This document shows, piece by piece, positions 12,188-24,660 of a stretch of 64,000 nucleotides of DNA. Every line of letters begins with the position of its first letter. The stretch's first letter is position 1. Below the pieces are notes generated by a model. It worked only from the letters and a program-made list of their open reading frames with translations. It had not been told where the DNA came from and searched no databases. Made by a program: the position numbers and the translations under genes. This DNA comes from Welwitschia mirabilis (taxonomy: Eukaryota; Gnetophyta; Gnetopsida; Welwitschiales). The stretch is from positions 268,527,627 to 268,591,626 of the forward strand of contig JBOZIK010000001.1 of assembly GCA_051453625.1 (NCBI GenBank), in the 5' to 3' direction.

Positions 12188-13205
12188 AGTCAAGACATAT
12201 TCCATATTATAGATTACTAAAGAGTTGTATACATCTTTTAAAAGATTATAGATTCTTTTTTATAGGATTCACCAGCTTAGTCAAGACATCTTTCATCTTG
12301 TAGATATATGGTGACATAGTTAACACCTTTACTTTATGTACATGTCTTTACTAAAAATCCCTAAAACACAGGAACTTAACCAAAACATTAGATTTAAACT
12401 TAACTTAAAAAATCTTATCAAATATTTTATAGACATCTTTTCTTTTGGTATATATCTTCACATGCGATAGAGATATTCATCCTCATAGATGTCTTCGATG
12501 TACTTAACTAAAACTTGAAATTCATGATCCCTATCCATACATGATACTAATTTCGACAAGTTTGGCACATCAAAACTAGGTAAATAAACATGTAAAACCA
12601 CTAATAAAAAGTAACTTATATGGAAAAATGCTTAAATAGAATGAACCATTAGTATGAGATGCAATCTAAAATAAATTGAACTTAGCAATGAAAGTTATAT
12701 TAGAAAAAGAATAGTTTATAATAAGGTAGTTATACTCTTTAAAAAAGAAGTCAAGAATGATCTAAATGATTATAGGCTTAAAATGTTTTTGTCAAGCTTT
12801 CAAGAAAATTCTAGAGTTTACTATTAAAGAGTAAGTTAAGAAAAAAAGGTACGTGCAATATTACAAGTAGGTTTTTCAAGTGCCATCATTTAACTATAAA
12901 CCACCTTATTACCTTAAAATATATGTTTAATAAAACAAAATGTTTACATAAAAAACCTTTTATTTGATCTATAAACTTTTCTAAAGTATATGATTCTATT
13001 AGCCAAAGTAAGTTCTAAAGGATATTACATAATTTAAGAGCTTAAACAACATTACTACCTACAGTCCAAAGAATTTACAAACAGATTATCCAACTTAAAT
13101 ATAACTATGGAAGTGTTTTATTTAATATTTTGATTTATGTAAAACATGAATTCATTATTTGTTCAACTCTATTTTATTTTTAATTTATGTACTTAGAGAT
13201 TATAA
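12188..13205. other. Unassigned spacer between A1 and the Copia-3 LTR
   Basis: AT-rich sequence. The left part has short internal similarities (blocks around GACATCTTTC.TCTTG.AGATATAT repeat near 12280 and 12430). The right part contains a possible LINE RT fragment, listed separately. No other gene signal is seen. Confidence 0.4.
12724..12860 (+). pseudogene. Possible LINE reverse transcriptase fragment
   Basis: One frame reads ILFKKEVKNDLNDYR followed by FLSSFQENSRV before a stop, then a shifted frame gives QVGFSSAI. This order resembles the IPKK--K-D--NYRPISLLSS--KI-E block and the Q-GF block of non-LTR reverse transcriptases. It is short and broken, so chance similarity is possible. No other LINE domain is recognisable around it. 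Confidence 0.35.
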
Positions 13206-14382
13206 TGTTTTAAATTACTAAATTAGGATTGAAATTTGCATTTTAATATGTAACATTAGAAATTAAAGAATAAGGAATATAATAATATATCAATTATGTA
13301 GAAATGAAGTATCTTGTTATTAAAATAATAGACGTCTATCTTCTATGCCTTATTCTAGCCTTAGACTAGTGGTTAAAGGTAAATACATGAACTAAAATAT
13401 TAGTCCCCCTTCTAGAACCCTTGAGGATTAGCCAAGATTGTTATGGATTGCATTCACCTAGTCTATCCTTTCCCACGTATTACCATAGGCATAGGAACTA
13501 AGACAAAAGAATAAAATGTCATAATTTAACGGTCACAACTTTTTATTATACAGTAGTTATGTTAAACCTTATCTACTTAAATATTAAGTATGTTAAGCTT
13601 TTAGTCAAATGATTAATTATCCTTATTTAAAGGCCTTGTCAAAATAAGATATCATTTTAAATTAACCTTAGTTGTAATTTTTATAATTTACCATGAAAAT
13701 AATAAAAATTATGTTAGAAGGTTTTAATGAGAAAAGCTATCTAAACATGTAAAATTAGATAATCCCATTATGTTTGGAATTAAAATCACATGATAAAACT
13801 AATAAATTAAAAATTTCAAGAGGACATAATAATATATTTTGCATTTTATTTACTCATTTAAATTCTTGGTAAATGTGATAGGTGTACTGTATTATGAATA
13901 AACATTTTCTTCTTCGTGTTATGTAATTGATAGATTTTATCCATTTTGAAATAAACAAGAATTTGAACAAGTACATGCATTCTTACTTAGAACCAAGAAT
14001 GATAAATAAATATATTTACTCTATAATAAATTTTATGCTCTTGAGATGTGTAAGGACATTTGGCTCATACCATACTTATTGTTTTTTTAATTGCAATTGA
14101 AGAGTTTATCTCATTATTCCACATGACAATTTTGTAATTTGTGCATTTACTTTTTTAATGCATGTCTTGGATAAATTAATCTTACTTATGATCCTATAAA
14201 GGATTACAAAGGAGCTAGCAAGAGGAAATGATGTATGTAATTAACTTTACTAATTAAAGAAAGAAGATTACTAACCCTGTTTAGGTGTATGAGACATACA
14301 TATGATCTCTTTTTGTACTTTAATATCACTTATTACTCATCATACTTATCAATGCTAAATTATGTGATCTTTCTTTGTTTAT

Positions 14383-14394
14383 CTATATATAGAG
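14383..14394 (+). promoter_or_regulatory. TATA box of A2
   Basis: CTATATATAGAG followed by a pyrimidine-rich tract matches 9425-9436 in A1. Conservation in two diverged copies supports a promoter inherited from the ancestral LTR. Confidence 0.5.
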
Positions 14395-14886
14395 ATCCTT
14401 TCCTTTTTTGTAAAAGGAGATACTTTCCATTTTGTCTTTTTCCATACAAGTGCATTTCCTTCTTTCCTCTCTCTTTCTTTCACTCTCTTTCTTGTGGAGC
14501 TTGAAGATTATAAGATTGAAGGAATAAAACGCTTTAGCTTGGATCTTCATTAATCTTCAACTATGAAGGACTTACTAATGTTTCTAAGAAAGCTCTTTAC
14601 TCTTATTGTTCATATTATCTCTTCTTAATATTCTAATGGAATGATGTAATATTGTATCAGGGAATTATTTATAGTTCTTATGTAATTATACTACAAAATA
14701 TTATTCCCTTCCATTAGCTCTCACCAAGAGGTTAAGGGGATATGAAGGATCTTTTGTGCTTAGTGATGAAGGTTACTAATGGATGATTATGGTTAAGTGA
14801 CTAGGGGGTTACTTAGATGAAAAAATAAAAAAGAAAAAGAAAACAAATTTGAGTACCCATATTTATTTTAATATTATGTTTTGGTC

Positions 14887-15427
14887 NNNNNNNNNNNNNN
14901 NNNNNNNNNNNNNNNNNNNNNNNNNNNNNNNNNNNNNNNNNNNNNNNNNNNNNNNNNNNNNNNNNNNNNNNNNNNNNNNNNNNNNNNNNNNNNNNNNNNN
15001 NNNNNNNNNNNNNNNNNNNNNNNNNNNNNNNNNNNNNNNNNNNNNNNNNNNNNNNNNNNNNNNNNNNNNNNNNNNNNNNNNNNNNNNNNNNNNNNNNNNN
15101 NNNNNNNNNNNNNNNNNNNNNNNNNNNNNNNNNNNNNNNNNNNNNNNNNNNNNNNNNNNNNNNNNNNNNNNNNNNNNNNNNNNNNNNNNNNNNNNNNNNN
15201 NNNNNNNNNNNNNNNNNNNNNNNNNNNNNNNNNNNNNNNNNNNNNNNNNNNNNNNNNNNNNNNNNNNNNNNNNNNNNNNNNNNNNNNNNNNNNNNNNNNN
15301 NNNNNNNNNNNNNNNNNNNNNNNNNNNNNNNNNNNNNNNNNNNNNNNNNNNNNNNNNNNNNNNNNNNNNNNNNNNNNNNNNNNNNNNNNNNNNNNNNNNN
15401 NNNNNNNNNNNNNNNNNNNNNNNNNNN
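14887..15427. other. Assembly gap, 541 N, in A2
   Basis: Nothing is readable. The roughly 55 bases before the gap (AAAGAAAAAGAAAAC..TATGTTTTGGTC) recur just after it with two differences. This suggests an artefactual or unresolved local duplication. Confidence 0.9.
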
Positions 15428-16780
15428 AAAAGAAAAAGAAAACAAATTTGGGTACCCATGTTTATTTTAATATTATGTTTTGGTCTATTATGCATTAGAT
15501 CCATCTTATTAGGGGCAAAGTCTGATCTTCAAACATCTCTTTAGGCTAGTACTCTTTCATGGAAAAATTGAGGCTCATAGTAAAAGGGTTTTTAATTTAT
15601 TTGATTTTCTTTCTATAATGATTTTAATTAGTAACTAATTAAGATATTCTATAATTAATTAATTAGTATATCTATTATTTTACTGATCTAAGTTCTTGCT
15701 TAACTAGTTATAGAAACTTTATCATAGTTTTGTTATGGTAAACATTAAATTTACAGAATAGAGGTATAAGATAAAAACATCATAGCTTATTCATTTATAA
15801 GTATAAATTAGTGAATTTTTGTTTTATAAGTTTAGGATTGTGTTTTAAACATGAAAATGTAAAAATAGTAATTTTTTATGGGTAATTATTTTTAAAAAAT
15901 TATCTATTAAAATACATTAGAAAATAAATGAAAAAAGTAGTAATAAAGTAATTTATGTTTTTGTAACTATTTGGTATGATATTTACAAACTTGAGCATTG
16001 TAACTGGTAGGAAATTACATAATATTTTAAAAACATTTTGAATCATTTAAAAACTCAAAGTATTTTGAATGTTATAGTCATTTTAGTGCCCTGCGGTAGG
16101 ACTGTAATTTTAGAAAATTTGATAGTCTTTAACCTTAAATGATAAATTTAGAAATATTATTTTTAGAACGCTAAGATAGTTTAGTTTAGATTCTAAATAT
16201 CCTATTATGTGTCTAGTTTCTTCAAAAACTACTATAATTTATTTTTGTTTCATAATTAATTGATTATAAATTTTTGGCTATGATGTCTTTTTAGAGCCCA
16301 AAAATGTTATAATTAATGTTTTAAATTCTTGAAAAATTAGTACATTAACTTTTATAAGGAATTGGAGTATATAAGATACATTTATATGAAAAATATTAAG
16401 TTAAATTACCTATAAATAGTATTTTATTTGAAAAAATACCTCTTTTACCTTTTTTCTTTATCTTATTTTGAATTGTGTATTCTTGTAAGGGTTTTCACTT
16501 AAATAGTTTAAGTAACATAAATATTTTCTAACTTATCACTTTTTTTATTAACTTATAATATAGCCATATCAATCTTAGATAAATATTTATATCTTAATAA
16601 TTATACTTAAGTTATACTTTTTGGGTTTACCTTATTTGCATCAATCCATGAAGATTGTCATATGAGCATGGAAGAATGTTTCTAAGATTGGCATAGCTCT
16701 AGTTATGTTTTAGTTTCTTTAAGTACATTATTAAGATGTGATTTGATACATTTTAAATATTTTTATTATTATTGAAAGAA

Positions 16781-17528
16781 NNNNNNNNNNNNNNNNNNNN
16801 NNNNNNNNNNNNNNNNNNNNNNNNNNNNNNNNNNNNNNNNNNNNNNNNNNNNNNNNNNNNNNNNNNNNNNNNNNNNNNNNNNNNNNNNNNNNNNNNNNNN
16901 NNNNNNNNNNNNNNNNNNNNNNNNNNNNNNNNNNNNNNNNNNNNNNNNNNNNNNNNNNNNNNNNNNNNNNNNNNNNNNNNNNNNNNNNNNNNNNNNNNNN
17001 NNNNNNNNNNNNNNNNNNNNNNNNNNNNNNNNNNNNNNNNNNNNNNNNNNNNNNNNNNNNNNNNNNNNNNNNNNNNNNNNNNNNNNNNNNNNNNNNNNNN
17101 NNNNNNNNNNNNNNNNNNNNNNNNNNNNNNNNNNNNNNNNNNNNNNNNNNNNNNNNNNNNNNNNNNNNNNNNNNNNNNNNNNNNNNNNNNNNNNNNNNNN
17201 NNNNNNNNNNNNNNNNNNNNNNNNNNNNNNNNNNNNNNNNNNNNNNNNNNNNNNNNNNNNNNNNNNNNNNNNNNNNNNNNNNNNNNNNNNNNNNNNNNNN
17301 NNNNNNNNNNNNNNNNNNNNNNNNNNNNNNNNNNNNNNNNNNNNNNNNNNNNNNNNNNNNNNNNNNNNNNNNNNNNNNNNNNNNNNNNNNNNNNNNNNNN
17401 NNNNNNNNNNNNNNNNNNNNNNNNNNNNNNNNNNNNNNNNNNNNNNNNNNNNNNNNNNNNNNNNNNNNNNNNNNNNNNNNNNNNNNNNNNNNNNNNNNNN
17501 NNNNNNNNNNNNNNNNNNNNNNNNNNNN
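16781..17528. other. Assembly gap, 748 N, in A2
   Basis: Unreadable. By alignment with A1 (about 11190-11600) the true missing sequence should be roughly 400 bp of non-coding element DNA, so the gap size may be overstated. Another 100-N gap lies at 17776-17875. Confidence 0.8.
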
Positions 17529-18181
17529 GGATCGTATTGCATCATCAAAGATGCTTCAAAAAGCAGGGGTCATTTGTAAGCATGCATCTACTTCGTGTAC
17601 CGTCTGTCACTTGTATTGGAGGTATATCGAGGTGAAGTAAAATCCTACGAAGTCATGTTTTTATAGTTTAAAACTTGAAGTAGAACTAACTCACATCTAA
17701 AGGATGATTAGACATTCGCGTTAAAATGTCATTAATTAGAGTTGTAACCTCCTATTATATTAATTAGGCATTATTNNNNNNNNNNNNNNNNNNNNNNNNN
17801 NNNNNNNNNNNNNNNNNNNNNNNNNNNNNNNNNNNNNNNNNNNNNNNNNNNNNNNNNNNNNNNNNNNNNNNNNNNAAACTTATGGCATCTCTATTATTTC
17901 TAAATCAAAATAATCTAGAAATTAGTTATAAGTAAATATAAAATATTCATATGATTTTTTTTCTTAGAATATAAAAATGCTAATAAATTAATAAGTAAAA
18001 TTTGATCCTAGGTTCCACTATGTCTATTAAGTAATAATATTAAAGAAGAAGGAAGAGAAAAGGGGGAAAAAGATATAGTACTTAATTATGATAAGAGAAG
18101 AGATGGTGTCACAAGTTATAGTTAATTATACTCTTAATTACATTCAATAATAATTACTTAATTAAAAGTGATTTTGAAACA

Positions 18182-18199
18182 TTCCATTTCCTCCCCTTT
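18182..18199 (-). other. Copia-3 polypurine tract
   Basis: On the minus strand AAAGGGGAGGAAATGGAA leads directly into the LTR start TGTTTCAAAATCAC. Its position and orientation mark the 3' end of a minus-strand element. Confidence 0.7.
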
Positions 18200-20099
18200 A
18201 ATTTCTTAGCTCATTCTCTAGTGTTGACTCTCTAGTGTATGGATTGCTTATGCCTACATTCCCTAGTTATTTATTTTCTATTTTTAAGAATTAACTCCTT
18301 AATGGATGTACTGCTTTCATTGGTACTCCTTGGTCATTCATTGGTATGAAGATTAATTAAGGTACATAAAACAAACATAAAATAAATATTAATCACATTT
18401 TCTTAACTAAATCATCCATCAAATATGTAATCTTAAATGTTTTTCTTTATTATGAGGCTTTAAAAATATGAAATTAGTTACTGGATGAAGTTAAAACATC
18501 TTAAGTGGAAACTCCAACTTATAAGCCAAATATTTAATTATATTTGTGATTTATAATTGTATTTGATCTTTGATTTGAAAAGTTTAATTAAAATCTGTTT
18601 AGTCATAGAATCTCTTATACTAATCTTGAGTTGCTTATCATGTCTTCCCTTGGAATCTAGTTTATTTTTTCCCTTTTTCCTCCTTTCTAATGTCTTTTTA
18701 TATGAAGTCCGATCAACTTATTATAATTAAGAAGTTTATTCCATATATAGCCTCAAAAGATAAGCATTAAATCAAGATTTAAGAGGTCTTTTAGCTTCTA
18801 GATAATAAAAGATACTAAACTCTAGATAGGAACTTAGGGTCTTTGCTTAAAATGATAACTTGTGGAGTACCATAATATCTAAAAACTTTCTACATAAAAT
18901 GTACAGCCAATTCCTCTCCCTCCCCCTTAAGAATTCATTCTTTACATGAATATAGAACTATCATATGTGGTTTATGGATGTTAATTTTAATGTTTATTTT
19001 TTTATACTTTAATTGAGGAATTATACTCATTGAAGGAAGTTATATTTAATTTATGAAATAATGAAGGAAAAAAATTATAGAAGGCATAATTGTTTAGTAA
19101 AGAATCAACAAGAAAACAAAAAATAAAATCATGTAATCCTAAAACTAAAATGTAGCAGAAAGTAAGCCTATGTATATAGTAGTATACAGTTATTTTATAG
19201 GTGATACTTGGCATTGCTATTCTCAAGGTTGATTCTGTATGAAAGAAGCAGTACTTTGATTTTTGGAAGACGATTTCTCATGATGTATTATTTCTTCTTA
19301 CATTCATGACAGATGATGTTCCTGTGGAATACATCATAAGAAGATTGATTTCTCATAGAGTCAGAGTGCTTACTTGACTAGGATAGTTATCTATCCATCT
19401 ATTATCTTGGACTTCAAGATAGTATCTTTTCTTCCTATAAGCAACTTCAATTGATTTAATTTCTAAGGTATGTAAGATGCTCCGTACCTTTGATGGATTG
19501 TTCTAATAAAAGTATTGATAAGATGCTTCTTTAGATAATTTTTCTAATACTTCATAAGGCATTGGAACTCTACCTAATTCTCCTCTTATGGAAACTTTCC
19601 TAAACATAGATATTGAAATTCAACCATCTAGTCTTCAATAAATTCATCTGAAATAAACTTCCTTTTTAATTTCTTAACAAAACTTTTTGAAGTAATCCTG
19701 TGATTGAACTATAAAAGCCATTATTCTTATGCATTTCTAATGAGAAATATTGTATAATAGATGCATCTTCTTTCTAGTGGTGTATTATAAAGATTGAAGT
19801 ATTTTTTTTATTTGTTGAAGTCATAACATGGTTTCCTTATTGGTTCTTACTTTATCCTCATAAATTTACAAATGGATCATTTTCATAATTTTACTACTCT
19901 TTCTTTCTTATATTATTTATTCTTTTACTCTATTTCACACGAATACTTGAAGATTGGCTTCTGTGTTTAAGAGCCTAGTTTGTATACTTTAAAGATAAAG
20001 TGTTTAGTAAGAGAGTTTTTTCTGGAAGTGGAGGGTTATTCTAGTGGTGTCTGTAGATCCTGTTCCATTGGATGGGTGGGTTTAATTAAAAATGAAAGG
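18200..20099. other. Internal remnant of Copia-3, mostly unassigned
   Basis: AT-rich DNA between the Copia-3 polypurine tract and the left LTR of Copia-2. The only coding-like trace is the minus-strand fragment at 19230-19700, listed separately. Confidence 0.4.
19230..19700 (-). pseudogene. Possible gag-like fragment with decayed zinc knuckle
   Basis: On the minus strand one frame reads VPMPYEVLEKLSKEASYQYF and then ILHTLEIKSIEVAYRKKRYY. After a frame change NIICHECKKK and YIMRNRLPK suggest a broken C-x2-C-x4-H-x4-C knuckle. I do not recognise the family with confidence. A nucleocapsid-like protein of an LTR element or of an integrated pararetrovirus are both possible. Several stops show it is dead. 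Confidence 0.3.
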
Positions 20100-21159
20100 A
20101 GTAATAGGATCAAAAACCCTAAGTGTAAATAGGTTCTTTAAAATTTTAAATAAAATAAACTAAACAGACTAATGATATATTAAAATCTTACATAAAACAA
20201 TTCACTAATTGAAAATGTCCATGTAAAGAAAAGATAGTAGTATTTAAAAAAATGAACTAACTGAAAGCACAAAATACCAAATAGATGCACGCAGGATTTA
20301 TTATGGTTTGAGAAACTCCCTACTCCACTCTTGATAATCATCTTGTCAGCAAGCTTAATCTAGATCTTTGTTACTCCACCAGGTATTCTAGGTTTACTTG
20401 TACCCTTTACAAATTGACTTTTCTAGTCTTAGTCAAAATCTTTGAACAAACTTTTCTAGGCTTAGCCTTAATCTCTAAACAAACTTTTTTAGGCTTAGTC
20501 TTAACCTTTGAAAGTACTTTTGTAGGCTAAGTCTCAACCTTTCTTAATGTAAAATAGTGATGCAATGATGCCAAGATGCATAAATATCACTTGTTCTTGA
20601 TATAGTAGATTTGATGGAGCTCTCTTCCTATAGATGTATAATATATAAAGCACTAGATCTAACCTTGAATGTATAGATAACACAGATGATAGATCTTCCT
20701 TNNNNNNNNNNNNNNNNNNNNNNNNNNNNNNNNNNNNNNNNNNNNNNNNNNNNNNNNNNNNNNNNNNNNNNNNNNNNNNNNNNNNNNNNNNNNNNNNNNN
20801 NATGCATAAATATCACTTGTTCTTGATATAGTAGATTTGATGGAGCTCTCCTCCTATAGATGTATAATAGATAAAGCACTAGATCTAACCTTGAATGTAT
20901 AGATAACACAGATGATAGATCTTCCTTAGTCAGGAGTACAAATGCTAAGATCTAATAGTGAATATCACAAGATTTTAGTACTTTTTCATGATTCCAAAAG
21001 GTTTTTTAGTCATCTATCTCTTGGTTATTTATATTAAAAGGATTTTAGGGTTTATTACATTTGAAAATGTACTTTCAATCGCTATAAATGGCTAGAAAAC
21101 AGATATCTAACATATACAAAATGAATAAAAAATGGATATAAAATTTTAGCTCTATTCTA

Positions 21160-21720
21160 GCTGGTCAACCCCTCAAGAATCCAGTTGACCCCATCTGGCA
21201 TCATGACTTAGATAGGTCGCCTGAATAAAAATTTTGGTGACCCCAGTTTTTTACCACTTCATGTCCAATCTCCCTCTTAGGGTCTAGTCAACCCCAATCT
21301 AATTGCCTACCATTTTGTCTAGTCGTCTACTAGTCCTAATAAAGATCTTTCTAATTTTTTGCATCAAGTATGGTCAACCCCTTTAGGTATCTGATCGACC
21401 CCATAAAAAATCAACTCAGAAGTATCAGCTGCATAGTGCTTAAGTCTGATTGACCCCATCAAAGATCTAATCGACTCCTTAACACTTGGTTTAGGAATAC
21501 TATTCTTAGGTTCATAGATTTGGTCAACCCCATTATAGGTCTGATCAACCCCCTGTCATTCAATTCAGGGATACTGTTACCAGGTTCATAAATCTGATCG
21601 ACCCCATAAAGATCTGATCGACCCCTTGCCATTCAGTTCAGTGATACTAGATATCAATTTTATAGATCCGGTCAACCACACTATAAATATGGTTAACTCC
21701 TCTAAATTTAGTTCAATTTC
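21160..21720. repeat. GTCGACC minisatellite in the left Copia-2 LTR
   Basis: Units of about 74 bp contain two degenerate GGTCGACCCC-like motifs 20-25 bp apart, followed by TTCAGGGATACTGTT and AGGTTCATA(A/G)AT. At least three units are readable (for example 21510-21583). Most motifs have lost the CpG (GGTCAACC, GATCGACC). The array runs into the 902-N gap. Confidence 0.75.
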
Positions 21721-22622
21721 NNNNNNNNNNNNNNNNNNNNNNNNNNNNNNNNNNNNNNNNNNNNNNNNNNNNNNNNNNNNNNNNNNNNNNNNNNNNNNNN
21801 NNNNNNNNNNNNNNNNNNNNNNNNNNNNNNNNNNNNNNNNNNNNNNNNNNNNNNNNNNNNNNNNNNNNNNNNNNNNNNNNNNNNNNNNNNNNNNNNNNNN
21901 NNNNNNNNNNNNNNNNNNNNNNNNNNNNNNNNNNNNNNNNNNNNNNNNNNNNNNNNNNNNNNNNNNNNNNNNNNNNNNNNNNNNNNNNNNNNNNNNNNNN
22001 NNNNNNNNNNNNNNNNNNNNNNNNNNNNNNNNNNNNNNNNNNNNNNNNNNNNNNNNNNNNNNNNNNNNNNNNNNNNNNNNNNNNNNNNNNNNNNNNNNNN
22101 NNNNNNNNNNNNNNNNNNNNNNNNNNNNNNNNNNNNNNNNNNNNNNNNNNNNNNNNNNNNNNNNNNNNNNNNNNNNNNNNNNNNNNNNNNNNNNNNNNNN
22201 NNNNNNNNNNNNNNNNNNNNNNNNNNNNNNNNNNNNNNNNNNNNNNNNNNNNNNNNNNNNNNNNNNNNNNNNNNNNNNNNNNNNNNNNNNNNNNNNNNNN
22301 NNNNNNNNNNNNNNNNNNNNNNNNNNNNNNNNNNNNNNNNNNNNNNNNNNNNNNNNNNNNNNNNNNNNNNNNNNNNNNNNNNNNNNNNNNNNNNNNNNNN
22401 NNNNNNNNNNNNNNNNNNNNNNNNNNNNNNNNNNNNNNNNNNNNNNNNNNNNNNNNNNNNNNNNNNNNNNNNNNNNNNNNNNNNNNNNNNNNNNNNNNNN
22501 NNNNNNNNNNNNNNNNNNNNNNNNNNNNNNNNNNNNNNNNNNNNNNNNNNNNNNNNNNNNNNNNNNNNNNNNNNNNNNNNNNNNNNNNNNNNNNNNNNNN
22601 NNNNNNNNNNNNNNNNNNNNNN
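21721..22622. other. Assembly gap, 902 N
   Basis: Unreadable. It lies inside or at the edge of the 74-bp minisatellite, so collapsed repeat units are the likely content. Confidence 0.8.
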
Positions 22623-22789
22623 TTTGAAAACAATTTAAGACATTTTGAATAGTTAAATTTTGTGATAATAATAAGAACACTTTTAGGATACACATTTGAA
22701 GAGTTAAGAACACAAGTTTTATAAAAATTATAATGTGATCACATAAACCATTTAACATATTGATGATTGATACTTTTTAGAGTTCATTT

Positions 22790-23583
22790 CCAATGTTGGT
22801 TATCAAAATTTGAGTTTATTAAATAATCATTAAAAACTTTAATATTCATCATTGGAAAAAATATTAAGCTCATATGATTTGCACAAATACAAAAGAATTT
22901 GAGATACTGATTGAGAACAATTTAATATATAGAATTAAGTGCATGTTGATTCCATTAAACTTATGCAAACATTACAAAATAAAAGTATTCATTAAGAGCA
23001 TCATACATCTAAAAGCATAAATAAACAAATAACTAATTCTCCTTCTTTTCATAATAATGATAAAGAAAAACAAAAACAAACCTAAGCAAAACATAATCCA
23101 GGTTCTAATCCAATTCCTGCTCCTNNNNNNNNNNATCTTCTTCTTCTTCTTCATCTCCTCCAGTGTATACTGAGTTGGTGGTCTCTACTGAAGTATCAAT
23201 AATGTCATACCCAGTTGCTATAAGTGCTTCTTTCATATGTTTAGTATAGAAATCAATTTGTCTCAGGTATGAAAGAGTCTTATCAGGAGAGGCCTTCTTT
23301 TGAAAGGATAACTTTTAGGACTTCTTAAAAAGGACAAAGATGTGCATACGAGATAAAGTTGCATGCCCAATGGATGCCATAGGTTAAATGGTTTTAATTT
23401 TTAAATGGAAGATTACATGAAAATAATGGCATAAATTTGTGATAAAGCATAGAGTAGGATAAGGCCCTAGTCCTATGCTACTCCAACTAAGAGACCATAT
23501 TCTTTAGTATGATAGCAGGAGCATCAATAGAATGTTCTATCCCTACCAGATACATCAGATATGCTTTATAGCTAGAGGCCTCA
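22790..23583 (-). pseudogene. ORF-X copy 1, C-terminal half (interrupted by Gypsy)
   Basis: This segment aligns with 33890-34857 in the same order, including the acidic-tail-coding run of TTC/TCC triplets (about 23135-23160) and the coding segment ending GAGGCCTCATCATGG. It is the C-terminal part of the same plant transposon-type protein as ORF-X copy 2. Homology stops exactly where the Gypsy LTR begins and resumes beyond 33270. The other half is therefore at 33270-33768. Frames are broken. Confidence 0.6.
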
Positions 23584-24660
23584 TCATGGCTATTGTGTTG
23601 CTAATTTGTGGTTATTTAATGGAGTTTTATGAGTTATTTTACAAGACTTTTACACAGTTTTAGAATAATTCTAAAGATTTTAGAGATTTAATAGGAAATC
23701 TTGGAAATATGCATTTCTTATCTAGATTTAATGTGTTAAAGGCATATTCTAATGCACAAAGATTTATAGAAGGATTACTAATAAAAATACTAAGTTTCTC
23801 CTTAAAAGTCTGATTAAGAAGACCATCGTTCCCTTTATCATCTCTATGACAGGCAAGACAATGACACTGCTAGTTGCTGACATGGACTACCAAATCATTG
23901 CTGAGACATCATTCTCAATCATCTTTTATAATGAGTTGTAATCTTGCTTATCATCCAGAAGATAACTAGGATGACACTAACATGTAACTGACTCTGACAG
24001 CAACTTTAACCATTTCGTCTATTTCATTTATGTAAATGAGTATGCCTAACTGTGCCTTCTGTTTGTCTTTTCCTACTGTATTTTCCTATAGATAAATCCC
24101 CCTTTAATTTTAATCCTCATCTTCATTTCACTAGAAATTCTCATAATAGGAGATTAAAGGGTGGAAGATCCATCTCGAGTGTTGCAGAAAGATGTTCCTT
24201 TGCTAGAGGGCTATGTATACTCCATTGAGACTTGGTTATTTTATAACCCAGATTTTGTTACTCTTATTAATATAAAAACCTAGTTTTGTTTTCATGTTTA
24301 CATGTTAGTTTCTTTAATAACCCTTATAGTCTATGTTGCCCTTAATTTGGTGATAATTTCTTGGATAATATAGATTATCAAGGGTATTCTTTATTAAGGC
24401 TGAAAGCAAGTAGTATTAATTCCATTTTGCATTACATATTAGATTAGGTTGCATCTTGCATTTGGTTGTACCTTTATTTGTTGCATTATTCTTTATTCCT
24501 AGTTTCTATTATTCTTTTACAAAGTAATTCGAGTCTCGTCTCATAGTCTTCAACATAAATATGACATTTTAGATCTACTCCCACTCATACTAGTGTGTTG
24601 TATTATGTGAGATATCTATTTATTTTATGAATGATAAAATCCTTTTGAACTTAAGCACTT
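23584..24660 (+). repeat. Gypsy 5' LTR
   Basis: It begins CTATTGTGTTGCTAATTTG and ends near TGAACTTAAGCACTT, where a 113-N gap (24661-24773) begins. It matches 31829-33255. It contains the interrupted palindrome CATCGTTCCC..ATGACAGG near 23824 and a second one near 23950. Confidence 0.75.

Larger units (their letters stand above)
13560..18113 (+). mobile_element. A2: long LTR-like element inserted in the Copia-3 LTR
   Basis: Termini are TGTTAAACC and GGTGTCACA, which are imperfect inverted repeats of TG..CA type. A perfect 5-bp duplication AGTTA flanks it (13555-13559 and 18114-18118). The uninterrupted LTR at 42 kb is the empty site. No coding region is visible in about 3.2 kb of readable sequence; 1389 positions are gap. 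It is probably a solo LTR of a large-LTR family, inserted independently of A1. Confidence 0.75.
13206..18181 (-). repeat. Copia-3 3' LTR, split by A2
   Basis: The first part (13206-13559) and the second part (18119-18181) together make about 417 bp. They align with the 407-bp LTR at 42075-42481 from TGTT..TAAATTAC to the terminal GAAACA (GGGAACA in the other copy). The A2 insertion point matches the intact sequence AATAGTTAGGTTTAATTAC at about 42411. Confidence 0.8.
20100..22622 (-). repeat. Left LTR of Copia-2 (probable 3' LTR)
   Basis: It starts TAATAGGATC and matches the LTR beginning TGATAGGATC at 37915 over more than 1.5 kb: the AAACTAAACAGACTAA block, the block of repeated CTTTTCTAGGCTTAGTC, the TTTGATGGAGCTCT block and the GTCGACC-type minisatellite. 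It contains a 100-N gap at 20702-20801 with the same sequence on both sides, and ends in the 902-N gap at 21721-22622. Confidence 0.75.

Noticed and set aside
14813-15544. Long ORFs spanning runs of N (also at 16769-17635, 21586-22758, 32394-33173, 39119-39694, 53573-54997)
   Set aside because: Their length comes from untranslated N positions; readable residues at the edges show no protein features.
127-18113. A1 and A2 as the two LTRs of a single element
   Set aside because: A2 has its own perfect AGTTA duplication within the Copia-3 LTR, so it inserted on its own.
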